From positions 4,092,001 through 4,156,000 of the forward strand of contig OZ345352.1 of assembly GCA_977006965.1 (NCBI GenBank): DNA of 64,000 bases, given 5' to 3'. The stretch's first letter is position 1. Each line of letters starts with the position of its first letter. This document shows positions 11,037 through 21,806 of this stretch, in pieces. Source of the stretch: Phymatolithon calcareum. Taxonomy: Eukaryota; Rhodophyta; Florideophyceae; Hapalidiales. Under the pieces are notes generated by a model. That model did not search any database and was not told the origin of the DNA. It worked only from the letters and a program-made list of their open reading frames with translations. Position numbers and translations under genes: made by a program.

Positions 11037-12265
11037 GATATAAACGATACGGCGATGAGCAAGTTAGTGCCGATGCGACACCGCGCTTCGAAGGTGTACC
11101 TGCAGTCCGGGGCACTGGCACTTGGCACTATCTCGACGGTAATAACGATTCCCGACGAGGTCGCGACCGCCGGCTGCCCGAACGACGAACTGCTTCCAGA
11201 CCGGTCCACAGAGCGGCATCTACCGTGGGCAGCAGCCGTGCAGGGGACACCAGAAGAAGGTGTACGTGTGAGTCGCGTGTTGTGTGAACAGATGCACACT
11301 GGCGGCGGACGTTATCATGTCCTCCGTGCCGCTTGCTGCGGATTTTTGACCGAATTGGCCGCACATGACGACCGTGGATTACAGTTGCTTTCTGCGTCGC
11401 AAATCGCTCGCGGCAGCCGTTTTTCGACGGCCCGGACGTTTTCGCCACTCTACAAGGCGCGAAAACGGCTGGCTACCAGTATGCCGTTGAGGCCGAAATG
11501 GATGCAGTCGGGGTAGACGTGGAGACGTTGAATGCGGAATACGGCACGAGGCAATTGGAAATCACGTTCAAACCCAAGTTTGGCGTTGAGGGACCAGACG
11601 ACACCGTCACGTTCCGCACAGGGACCAAGGAAATTGCGCAACAGCGCGGGTTCGTGGCGACGTTTGCAACCAAACTATTTGGTCTCACCGGCAATGGCAA
11701 CGGCGGTCACTTCAACTTTTCGCTGTGGGAGCCGGTACGACGAGAACACAGGGGTGCAGAGGCTGGAATGAACAATGTGCCAGTTGATTGTGATATGCGC
11801 TTCGCGATACGAGATGATCAAGGCGAAAAAGAATTTCTTTCGGAGACTGCTCGCCAATTTCTCGCGGGCATCGTCGAACATGCTCCTGCCATGGAGACAC
11901 TATGCGCGCCAACGCCGGGGTGTTACGCAAGGCATGGGAAGTGGGCGCCCGTTGCGGCGAACTGGGGAGTGGATGACCGGCTCGCGGCGGTGCGGTTGAA
12001 GGTGAGCGAGACTGCGGAGGAAACTTACTTTGAGTTTTGCAGCCCGTCGAGCGCTGCAAATGCATATCTCGTGGCCACAGCGATTGTTCCAGCTGGTCTG
12101 GATGGATTGGAGCGGAAGCTGGAGTTGCCGCCGGAGCGACAGCCAGTTGCAGATGGTGCACAGCCGCTGCCGAAGTCACTACCAGAAGCACTCGAGGTGC
12201 TGCTCAAGGACACGTGTCTTGTTAAACGCATTGGGAAAGACCTTGTTCAATGGTTTGTGGAGTGA
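11037..12265 (+). pseudogene. Glutamine synthetase-like protein, copy A (frameshifted)
   Basis: The N-terminal beta-grasp part is visible at about 11055-11290 (SKLVPMRHRA, then DELLPDRSTERHLPW) and the catalytic part in another frame from about 11370 to 12265. The latter includes EYGTRQLEI, KEIAQQRGFVATF, GGHFNFSLW, VDDRLAAVRLK and SSAANAYLVATA, in the order expected for a type-I-like glutamine synthetase domain. Total length is about 410 codons, a complete domain with at least one frameshift. The domain ligates ammonium or an amine to glutamate using ATP. The intact final frame (11498-12265, 255 aa) ends in WFVE. Neighbours suggest a hydrolase plus ligase pair, possibly once a fusion. It is classed as a pseudogene because copy B is independently damaged. 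Confidence 0.75.
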
Positions 12266-12339
12266 AAAGGGGAGAACTTAAACAGCTGCAATTATGGACT
12301 AGTGAGGGTCTAGATTATGGATTAAGAGTGGACGAGTCT

Positions 12340-12878
12340 ACATCCACGTCTTCCCTTTTTCGCCTGCGATGTGGGCGTGTGCGAAGGAATCGTCAACTGC
12401 GTGCCGGGACCCGGTACCGGCGCCATTGAGGCAGCCGGTGGGGCAGGACTGACTGCCCGCTCCGTTCCGTTCGCACCGTTCGCACCCGTCGCACTCGCCA
12501 CCGGCTTGGGCGTTGTCCCGCTTACGTTGGGCAGCTGCGCCTCCACGACTGCCTTTCGCGCCATTGAGGCCGCCGGCGGGGTAGGACTGAATGCCAGCCC
12601 CGTTCCGTTCTGTTTGCACCGTTCGCACTTGCCACCGGCTTGGGCGTCGTCCCGCTTACGTTGGGCAGCTGCGCCTCCACGGTTGCCTTTGGTGTCGCAT
12701 CAGGCACAACGCCTGTCGTCCCGCATACCATCGCAAAACAACTCAGTCCGGCACGCATTCCCCTTTTCAGGCCTGTCCAGCCGTTTTATTCCTCTACCGC
12801 ACTAACACGCCGATTGACTGCGCGCTGAGCGCCGGCGCGGCGAGCAGCACTGCGAGCGCTAGAAGCGGTAAGAGATGT
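12340..12878 (-). pseudogene. Truncated T gene (secreted stalk protein), copy A
   Basis: On the minus strand a signal-peptide-like segment (LLPLLALAVLLAAPALSAQ) is followed by stops and by a Pro/Thr/Ala-rich stalk ending TSQAKKGRRG. Copy C continues from the same GRRG into a membrane helix and a cytoplasmic tail. Copy A diverges there and stops, so the anchor is lost. A ~139-bp segment of the stalk is tandemly duplicated (units starting about 12420 and 12559), which copy B does not have. The mature N-terminal Cys-rich part is out of frame. No function can be assigned. Confidence 0.6.
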
Positions 12879-13959
12879 GTGGGCGACATTGTGCGGAGGG
12901 GAATGGATTCGATCCAACTGCGACGCCGGCGGAACGATCAAGGGATGAACAGGAGTGTCGAAGGCGGGACAGTGGGGATGAAGATGGATGTGACGGTCGT
13001 GTTTCCCTGCTTGTACGAGGGCGCACTCACAGCAATTCGACCGACGTCCGCCGAGGCGACAACAACTCGCGACCGTAAGCATGCCGGCGCCGTGGGTCGG
13101 TGCCTGCACACCAGTGCCGTACAGCCTTTCAAATGTATGCAAATATTGAAAATTGAAACTTTTTCAAATGTTTTTACGGCCATAATGTAGTAGGACAAAT
13201 AGAATCTCCCCGGACACGGCACCCGCGCTCGGTTGTGCCGCGTGCCGTTGATGATCAAGCGTGATGCACGGGCCAATCGAATGTTACTGGAACACGTGGC
13301 CACCTGTCGACAACGTCGACAATGTGCGAGCAAAAGATTCGAATTTTATGCACCTCATCGCTCCACCGAAAGTACTGTATCTGTCTCTTCCCTGTGCCGG
13401 TCCCACCATTGCACCATCGACAGTGTCGCTCCCTTCTCGGCGCTGGAGCGACTGGAGAGGCCTTCCACATATGCTTCAAGCACATGCGTATCGTCGCATG
13501 CAGCTCTTACGAAGGGCTTTCTTTTCAACCCCCGCCATCCCCTGCGATCACACGAACAGGGCCCTGACGCATATTGCCCAATATTGGGCCAATGGAGATG
13601 GGACGCATGATAGGAACATCGTCTTTTATCTGTGCTCGTAGACAACGGTTGTTTTCTTTGTACTAATGGCGCTTCGTCAGTCAAAGCAAACAACGGACGG
13701 CACTCTTTTTCAACTTTCCGAACGACAGATCTAAGCTTCACACAAGTGGCGCGTTTCGCGGCGTTTGTCTGACCATGCACAGAGTTGAAAGCATAGAATG
13801 GGAGCTCTCTCTCTCCCAGAAGACGCAGACCCCAGCAAGAGAAAATATTTTTTCAAACCAGGACCCCAACATGCTAGTCATTTCACGAAATACGAGGTCA
13901 TGTTTACCAAATTCTTCTTACATTTTCAATATCGAGACTAATGCTAAACTAAAAAACTT
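12879..13959. other. Spacer between T and Sel1 genes, copy A
   Basis: Homologous to 31228-32277 in copy C, with moderate divergence and indels. No conserved reading frame is shared between the copies, so I treat it as intergenic. It holds the 3' flank of the Sel1 gene and the 5' flank of the T gene, both of which are read leftward. Confidence 0.6.
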
Positions 13960-14391
13960 CTAATCAACAACTGACATGTTAATTTCAGAGCGCGCACGCA
14001 GTAGCAGCTGTTCTGCTCTGACGGGATCAGCAGGCACCCCGTCTGCGCCATCTCGCAGCAGTTTGGAAAGACTGTAGATGGCCGCTCCACGAGTGCGTAA
14101 TTTCACTTTCTGTTGAGGCTCTGCTGGCAAGCCCTCAACTCCAGAGTCCACCAAATGTCGTACTCTGTAGTAAGAATTGCGGGTTTCGCCTTTCTCCATC
14201 ACATGCGTGTAGAGCTCCTGAGCACGAGCAGGATTTTTTAAGACACCTTGACCGCCAAATTGCATCAAAAGTCCCAAGCTGTACATTGCGTCAGCACTTC
14301 CAGTACTTTCAATCACACTCTCATAGAGATCCAAAGCACGTGGGGGATCCGCCTCCAGCCCGGTAGTTCCATGATGAAGCAGCTCAGCAAG
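13960..14391 (-). pseudogene. 3' end of the broken Sel1-repeat gene, copy A
   Basis: The last ~144 codons of the large Sel1 gene (copy C, 32278-38181) are preserved here, from LLHHGTTGLEAD to the C-terminus EINMSVVD. The frame is open and closely matches copy C. It ends abruptly at 14391, where the Copia 3' LTR begins. The 5' end of the same gene lies on the far side of the retrotransposon (19034-20834). The repeat array between is missing. Confidence 0.85.
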
Positions 14392-14634
14392 TGTGGAGAC
14401 TAGTTCCTTGGTTTATTGGAATGGTGGAACTCTAGCTATTTGTAGGCTAGAGCGCTAATGTGCCTGTCGGCTGGGTGGCACAGTGTGTCGCGTGCTTGGT
14501 TCGCCAGCCAGATATGTGGCTGGCGAGTCATGCGATCACCCATGTGAGCTATGCACTCGAGTCTCTCGATATGTGGGTGATGTAGGACTAGCAAGAAAAA
14601 CGATTAAGAGACTGGGGGAGATGTAGAACTAGCA
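14392..14634 (-). repeat. Copia 3' LTR, complete
   Basis: On the minus strand it starts TGCTAGTTCTACATC and ends GACTAGTCTCCACA, giving the TG...CA ends of LTRs. The first 76 bp on + (14392-14467) are identical or nearly so to 18958-19033. The near identity implies fairly recent insertion. Confidence 0.8.
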
Positions 14635-14649
14635 CCCCCGGTCAGGCTC

Positions 14650-17600
14650 TTAGTCGTGATTGCGGATGATTCGGAGATTGTCGAGGAACTTCTGCTTTCT
14701 TAGGGGCTTTGTTAAAATATCAGCCGGCTGCCTCGTGCCGGGGATGTGTTTTATATCGATCAAGCCGCGTTGAACCTGCTCTGTTATGCAGCGCGACTTA
14801 ATATCGATATGTTTGCTGCGCGTTGTGGCGCCGTTTGCCACGGACATTGAGATAGCGGCTTTGTTGCCGACTCCCAGCTTGATAGGGGCGCGAATCGGTA
14901 TCTTCCACTCGTTGGCCAGGTTGTAGAGCCATACGATGATCCGAGCTGCCTCGGAGGCAGCCGTATATTCTGCTTACGCAGAAGATAACGAGATTGACTT
15001 CTGGAGCTTGCTCTTCCAGTAAATCAGGTCTCCTGCGTACGTGACGGCGACGCCAGTGCGCGACTGTCGCGTGCTCGGGCACGCTGCCCAGTCGCTGTCA
15101 GAATACGCGCGCAGTACTGGGTCGGCACCGTGCGAGTAGGTGATGCTGGCATCCTTTCGCCCGGAGAGGTAGCGGACGAGCCGTTTCAGTGCGGTCATAT
15201 GGCGTTGGGTGGGCGCGTCGAGGAAGCGTGCGAGATGGCTTGCGATATAAGCGATCTCATACACTACGGTGTCGGCGATGAAACGGGCGAGGCCGATTCC
15301 ACTCCTGTAGAGCTTGTGTTCCTCCTTGTCCAGAAGCGCCTCTCCCGGCTTTCGGAGAGAGAGATCGGTTTGAGGGTCGTGCGGCATTGCGCATGGATTG
15401 CCGTCTGACAAGCCGAATTCGCGCAAAAGCTGCTCGATGTGCTTGCGGACTGACAGTTTGACGCCGGTGCGCGTGCGCTCTATGGCGACGCTCATGTGCT
15501 GGTTGACTGGAACCTGCTCCGTGACCTGCCATTCATTCATTAGTTTGGCCATCAGGCGCTGTAGGTATGACTTGTCCGAGGATGTTAGAACAAAGTCGTC
15601 GGTATCGGCTAGTAGGCGAGTGGTGGCGCCGGTAGAGGGATCCGTGTGTACGAAGCAACCAGGGTCTGCTTTGATTGCCTTCCAGCCCCACTCAGTCAGC
15701 TTACCGTTTCGGTGGCGTTCCCATAAAAATCCACCGTCCGGGCTGCCCATCTGTGCCCTTTGTATCAGCACAAGCTTTCCTGGTGCGGTAAAGGTGCCGT
15801 CGGAGCGCCGCGGCTGTTTCATCGTTACGCGAAACCGAGGGTCCGAAGGAGCACGAGGGTAAGCGCTCGGGACGTCGACGCTGCGGATGTGCTCACCTCG
15901 CAGTGCGGCGTTGGCATAGAGGAAGCGTCGAGCAGCATGTGAAGGCGATTGAGCTGCAGTTCGCTCAGCGTCGAAGTGCACTCCCGGTTGCATTAAATCT
16001 CCGCGGGCTGTGCAGCGCGCAGAGAAGCCAGTGAAGTATCCTTCAGCGTTGGTCTTGTGTCTGTAGCTCCAGGTGTTCTGAACTGGCTTGTCGCTGGGCT
16101 GAGGTGTGGTGAAGGCCCATGCGCCAAGGGCGACCATTCGGTCAATAAAAGCGTCATGGGCTTGTGCCCATTTCTGCGCGAAACGTCCGCGAAGGGCCTG
16201 CTTGGTTGACCGCGGGTCTGTCGGTGGGCGCATTGGCATTTCGAGATCAGCGCTGATAGCAGCAACATGCGGATCTTCGTCACATTGCGCTGAGGTCGCC
16301 CAGACACTGCTGGATGGCCGATGCGGCGGCGATGGTTTGAAGGACGGGGTTTTCGTGGCTGCGGTATGTTCGGGAGCGGTAGGGTCTGTCGTGCTTTCAT
16401 CTCGATAACGTGATGGGAGGCGAAATGTACTGCGCGGTCTGAGTGATCGCATCTGGATAGCGACTGTATCCTTTTTCTGGTCTGTGGGCTTGTTTGCAAA
16501 GCGCCTCTTGATTCCTGAAGCTTGTTCGTCTTTTGTGTCCGGTGGGGTGCTCAGGCGGGCGGAGTCGACTGAGCTGCCGATTTCGGACTGCTTTTCAAGT
16601 GGGCGTCTAGGATCGCGTGTCGGAACGAACTCAGCGGCACGAGCATCTATGGCCTTGCGCTTTGTAGTGTCGAGCACGTTAATGGTGGATTTGGAAATCG
16701 GAGCTAAGTAGCGGCAGGCAATGCCGCGCGGGGTAAAGCTCTGCATGGTTTTAGATTTGTTTGGGACATAGCCTTTTGATCCGAAAGGCAGCTTAAGCGG
16801 CAGCTTGGACGGCGTTCCGAAGAGGGATTCGTGGGGTGACTTGATTTTTCCGCTCTTTGGCGTTGCGTTTCTCTTGGCAATGCAATCCTCGAGAGCGTAG
16901 TCCCAATATCCCTGTGGGAGTCGCGCGGATGCGAGCTGGGTGCGGATGCAGTCTTTCAGCGTGCGAATAGCTCGCTCTGCCTCTCCGTTCATCTGTGGAC
17001 TGTTTGGTACTGAACGCGAGATCAGTATGCCTTCTCTGAGCGCAAATTTTCGCGGTGCTCCAGCAAAAAGTTCTGGTGCGCCATCAGAGTGCATACGTTT
17101 GACTGCGTGTCCAGTAGCGCGCTGGAGACGCTGTATGGCCTGCACGAGTTGCCCGCCTGCTTGACGCTTTGTGCGCGACGCAATTCCAGTGAGAAAGCCA
17201 GTGGCAGCATCCACAAGCACGGTGAACTAGCGGTTGCCGCGCACAGAGCGCTTAAGTGGCCCCGCAGTGTCTGAGCTCAGTTTGTTCATCGGTATGTATT
17301 GCGAGTTGCCGAGGGTCGGGTGAGGGGATCTGGTGAGCTTCGCTTCTGCGCAGGGCCTGCACGTGTAGACACCTTTTGATGTCGAAACGAGACTTTTGAT
17401 GTGCGGGTTGCTGTGTAGAGCCCGCCTGATTGCAGCTGGGTGGGCGTGTGCGAGTGCATTGTGCACGTGACGCAATGATGCAGGCACTAGTGCCGCGGAA
17501 CGCGTGGTGCGAGACTGTTCTACGGCGGGCAGCGGCCTGTCGAACTGCAGTACGTTTCCCGTTTGCGTACCGGTTGCGATAACATTCGCGGGCGGCAAGG

Positions 17601-18819
17601 TGCTTTGTTTCGTTACGAAGAATCTTCCGCGGCTAATGAGGACATCGTGGAACTGTGATAGGCGGGCTGCAGAGATGAGGTCGCGGGCAAGGGCAGGCAC
17701 TCGCAGCACCTCGTCCAGTGGAATGTTGGTGTGGGATCCAGCAAGGGTCGCATTACCGACTTGCGTTGCGAGGGTTGTTCTGTTGTCGGCGAGGCGGTCC
17801 GGCGTTTTGATTTGCCGCGTGCGGCGGAATGGGGCGCCAGAGCTAGTGATGTGATGGGTTGCGGCCGAGTCGAGGAGAGGGGCGATGATGTACTGCTGAT
17901 TATTGTTTATGTTGTCACCCTCCGGCGCGTTACTAGCGGCTAAGATAGCGGCAACTGTGTCGGCGACCGTGTTGATGAGGTTAGGGTCAGTGGCGATGGC
18001 GGCGGCAGCAGAGGGATGTGTGTTGTTGGCGGTTGAGGTCGAGCGGGCCGCAATGCGGCGGCAGCGGTCATCACCCTCCGTGTGGTTGTCCATCAAGTGC
18101 TTCATGCACTTGTAGTCCTTGACCGATGGGTCACCCGGACGACGGCCGTAGCGTTGGCGGGAGTTGTTCGTGGTTGAGGAGCCCTGCGCATGACTGCGGC
18201 GACTGTTTCCGCGCGGAGGCTTCGTCGCCATGGGCAGACGCAGAACGGCGGCAACGAGACGGCTGACGACGGCAGTTGTCTTCTGATTGTCGGGAAGGAA
18301 GGAGTAAAGCTCGCGAATGGAGTGTGCGTGAGGGTTGAATTGCGGGAGGCCGGCGAGAATGTCCGTGATGTATGCCGGTGGATTGGCCAGGAAGTGGGTA
18401 GAGTCGGCGGATAGGAGGCGATCGTGGCGGTCGCGGTGCGCGGCGATGCAGGCAGCAGCTGACGGGTAGGTGTCGAGTGGTTTGACGATGGCTGTTGCGG
18501 CAACGTCGTAGATTGATGTCTGAGGAGCCTGCTGGATGAGATTTTTGTAAGCGTTGAGAGCTGTCATTGGGGCTATGGCTTGCCGAGAGGATGTGTGGAC
18601 CGTGAGCATGAGGAATGATTTTAGAAGCGCCGCTTGCGCCATTTCGATACCGCTGGCGGCCGCTGGCGCACGGGTGAGCAGATGTTCGGCGCGCTGGCCC
18701 TGCGCAACGGCTTCGACGCAGAGCGTCCAGTCGCGGTGGTTGGCAGCGTCGGCGCTGAGTCTGTCGACTCCGTCCGTGGGCCAGGGGCGGGTGGGAATGT
18801 GGTCGTTAGTCTGTGCCAT
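14650..18819 (-). pseudogene. Copia gag-protease-integrase-RT-RNase H polyprotein, two stops
   Basis: One continuous minus-strand frame of about 1,390 codons starts at ATG 18819 in a strong context (GCCGCCATGG). Domains in order: gag, a basic Arg-rich nucleocapsid-like region, aspartic protease (LLDSAATHH; most Copia have DSGA), the HHCC zinc finger of integrase (LAHAHP then CRPC), integrase core (DTAGP, HSDGAPEL, NGEAERAIRT), reverse transcriptase (LLADTDDFVL instead of the usual YVDD) and RNase H (AYSDSDWAACP to ADILTKPL). In-frame stops are TAG 17227-17229, just inside integrase, and TAA 14974-14976, where relatives read Glu or Gln before AEYTAAS. There are no frameshifts. The catalytic-motif changes suggest a divergent or decaying lineage. 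Confidence 0.85.
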
Positions 18820-18943
18820 GGCGGCCGTGGTTTCAGCGTGACTTCTTCCGGGCTTTGCGTATTTAGGGTTGCCGTTACGAGTAGAGCGCGCCTGAAAGCG
18901 GCTCTGGTGAAGGTTCTCTAAGTGCGCTATGGTGGTTAACGTT

Positions 18944-18957
18944 CTGGGCCCATAACC
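18944..18957 (-). promoter_or_regulatory. Primer-binding site matching initiator Met half-tRNA
   Basis: The + strand CTGGGCCCATAACC directly abuts the 5' LTR. It equals the anticodon arm of eukaryotic initiator tRNA-Met (CAU anticodon inside), so the minus strand would pair with an internal tRNA site rather than the 3' CCA end. Drosophila copia is known to use the same half-tRNA priming. Confidence 0.75.
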
Positions 18958-19033
18958 TGTGGAGACTAGTTCCTTGGTTTATTGGAATGGTGGAACTCTA
19001 GCTATTTGTAGGCTAGAGCGCTAATGTGCCTGT
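18958..19033 (-). repeat. Copia 5' LTR remnant
   Basis: These 76 bp match the inner part of the 3' LTR. The remaining ~167 bp of the LTR are absent, and the sequence passes at 19033/19034 straight into Sel1 coding sequence (TTTTCATTTTCCTTCC, equivalent to about 36391 in copy C). Confidence 0.85.
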
Positions 19034-20834
19034 AGTTTTCATTTTCCTTCCACACTTTCTTGGTGGCGAACCGTACAGTAGGAACAGGTTCAACTTTATC
19101 GACGCTCTGCTGTTCATCATCCGCATCGGATGGACAATCAACAGTGCGCAAAGTACATTTGTCCTTCACACTTGGCATCTTTGATTCAAGAGTAGTTGTC
19201 TGTTCTCCGGCACATGTGGCCATCCAGTTGTCAATGTGTGCGCTATGCTCGGAGACCTGTCTGTTTCTCCAAAGAGCGCGACCAGGAGTACTTCGCAGGA
19301 ATGGTCCAAAAAGCAAGTTGTAAAAGGTCGGTGCACCACGATCAAATCCAAGCTGGCTGCCAAGGTTCTGCACAGGTAGACTGAAACGATCGTCAGCATC
19401 TTCCGTATCATCCACAGGCTCATTGTTTTGCTTCTTGAACATACCGTCGCTCCACGATCCGACACTTAAGAATATTGCGAGCCATTCTAGTTCCGCAACG
19501 TTAAATCCTTCAGCTCTCTCTCCGATATCGGCCGGTAGGTCGTCTCGACAACGACTGAGTTTTCCCGAAAAGTTTTTGTAACTGCTGAGACCAGCAGCTT
19601 CATGACCTGGTTTCAACAACTTGTGAGGTGTATCGAAAGGTAAACCTCTTCCGTTCCAGCATGCTTGCGAGAGGAATTCCTGTTTGCTGAACGTCCCTTT
19701 ACACAGCTTGGGATAATTGCTCCATTTTTCGAACGGCAAGAAGCTATGACTTGCATCTTCTCCATCGCTTTGACCACAGTTGCTTCTGTTATCTTCATTC
19801 GCCGAAGTTGTTGTCTTGCGAGTGTGAAGAGCAGCACTCATAAGTAGTTCTGCAACAAACCTGTCTCGAGCATTCTCGTAGCTTACAGGATGATCCTCCT
19901 GTGGTTCTCCACTGCACACTTTTTTCATATCGGCCAGCCATTCGGGTAAGGAATTTGCAACGAGAACAGTGGCCCAACGAAGCCATACCTCCACGGGTTC
20001 TTTGGCTTCCAAGCAAGGTCCTCGAGGAGCGGGAGAGTGGGAACGCGCTTGGACAATCCACCAGAGAAATCCAGGTAACATCAACACATTTCGGACAGTG
20101 TACCACATTCGCTTCCAGATTCGCGTCATGCCGACAGCAGCTTTGACATCGTCCTGTTCTGTCGTTGAAAGAAATCGAAAGTGGCATCGCACATCTCCTT
20201 CCACAAGCCTGTTCTCGATTATCGACTCATTAACTTTTTCCTCATCAGCTTCTTCCATGAGCTCCATCACGGCGTCTTTATCCGGACCGGGACCATCGCC
20301 GTCTGCGCTGTTCCGTTTCAAGCCATATCCAAGCGACATCATGCATATTCGTGATGACACAAACCACTGCCTAAATACTTGCAGCTGCCAAAGACCCCAG
20401 ATCGTTCGGCACATGTGAAGAATGGCAAACAGGAAAGCCACCACAGCTGCATTCATCTCGTTATAATCCTCTGCCATGAACTGGATGAATATGTAGGCAA
20501 GGATGTATGGCATTGGCAGAGCCGCGATGAAAAGGTGCAATTTTCCTTTTTTGCGAGTGTCGCGGACGGACTTCCAGGACGAGGAGACGAAATCGTTTCC
20601 GGCGATCGCAGTCCAAGCGGCCATTGACCCCAAGTAGGCGATACACGAAAACGGCAAATTTCCGGCGATATTCTTGTAAAACAGTACATTGGGGTCTATG
20701 TCGCACATCGCGTACGGATTTGACGTTGTCCAGTTAAAAGATTAAGATTTGAAGTCGGGATTTTTCTCGAACAAGTCTGAGCTGAGAGGTCACCAGCCAG
20801 AAGGTCGATGATATTGTACACGTCTTGGGGGCGT
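19034..20834 (-). pseudogene. 5' part of the broken Sel1-repeat gene, copy A
   Basis: This is the N-terminal ~560 codons of the large membrane/Sel1 protein, nearly identical to copy C from MCDIDPNVLFYKN onward. The frame is open from ATG 20708 to the junction with the LTR. The upstream start used in copy C is ACG here (20832-20834), and an extra base gives a stop before the second ATG, so only the MCDIDP start remains. It keeps the membrane-helix region but has lost the PDZ-like and Sel1-repeat regions. A short membrane protein could still be made, but this is most likely a gene remnant. Confidence 0.85.
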
Positions 20835-21806
20835 GGAGTGCTGAAATCACTCTACATTGAGGTCCGGTTTATACCAGCGTTTTCGTGTTCATGTTCGGCC
20901 ACTACTGCTTCCACTTTTTTATCATATGACCATATGTCCACTTCTGTCCATACCAGTTAGAGAGCATCGTATGGCATGTTCACGCCCGGCTTACAGAGCA
21001 CATCGTCGTACTCCCGTGCAACGGAGCGAAAATCGAGAGTGAAACCCGCCGAAAACAAATGTACTGTAATGATGTATGAGAAAAAGCAGAACAAACAGAG
21101 TTAACCTGTTTCCCGGTGGCGAAGAGGTTCCTGTGGTCGTGGTCGTATGACAAGACGCGACGCGGGTGTCCATCCAGTAGAAAACCGCCAGGTGTCTTTT
21201 TGAAGCAAAACGTGCTCGACCGGAACATGAAAATGTTGGTACAGTATAAGTAGGGGTTGTCGGCAGGGTGATGATAATGTAATTAGGCGCATTTATTGGG
21301 TAGAATATCCTTGCTTTAGTCTAGGACAAGATTGTTCTTTATGCACAGACTTGCAAAACATCATAAAAATTCGATAAAAAAGTCTATTTTTTCGAGTCGA
21401 GCTACTTGTCGTCCTCGACGAACGGGTCTGTACTTTTGCTTTCAAAATAATTAGTTTATTTTGGAAAAACAGGTCAAGTGCATGAACTTGACAAGTGAGC
21501 CAAACAATAAAAAAATCCTATTTTTTCGAGTCGAGCTACTTGTCGTCCTCGACGAACGGGTCTGTACTTTCGCTTTCAATATAATTAGTTTATTTTTGAA
21601 CAACAGGTCAAGTGCATGACCTTGACAAGTGAGGAGCTGATTAAACTTTTGTAACAAATAAATATATCATACCTGATTCATAGTTTCAAATTCTATGACT
21701 TTTCTTCGCTGCCTGTGCCCATCTGACAAAGGTTGTTTCCTGTTCATTTTTGAAAGGAGTGAACTGTAACATAGGAAGCTTCGTCGGTCATAATTTATTA
21801 TCATCT
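20835..21806. other. Intergenic region with tandem repeat
   Basis: Apart from the 134-bp tandem repeat at 21373-21640, I see no gene or element. The small minus-strand frames are not conserved anywhere else in the window. Upstream sequence of the Sel1 gene diverges from copy C within about 40 bp of the start. Confidence 0.5.
21373..21640. repeat. 134-bp direct tandem repeat, two units
   Basis: Two units offset by exactly 134 bp share TTCGAGTCGAGCTACTTGTC, GACGAACGGGTCTGTACTTT and AGGTCAAGTGCATGA. Each unit ends with a small inverted repeat, GTCAAG - 8 bp - CTTGAC (first unit 21473-21492). No coding frame crosses both units. Confidence 0.75.

Larger units (their letters stand above)
14392..19033 (-). 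mobile_element. Ty1/Copia LTR retrotransposon, 5' LTR truncated
   Basis: The element is read right to left. A 243-bp 3' LTR (14392-14634) is followed by a short polypyrimidine run (CCCCC on +, the polypurine tract of the element), the polyprotein, a primer-binding site (18944-18957) and a 76-bp remnant of the 5' LTR (18958-19033). It sits inside the Sel1 gene. No target duplication can be seen, because the outer ~167 bp of the 5' LTR and about 3.7 kb of the Sel1 gene have been deleted at its right edge. Confidence 0.9.
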
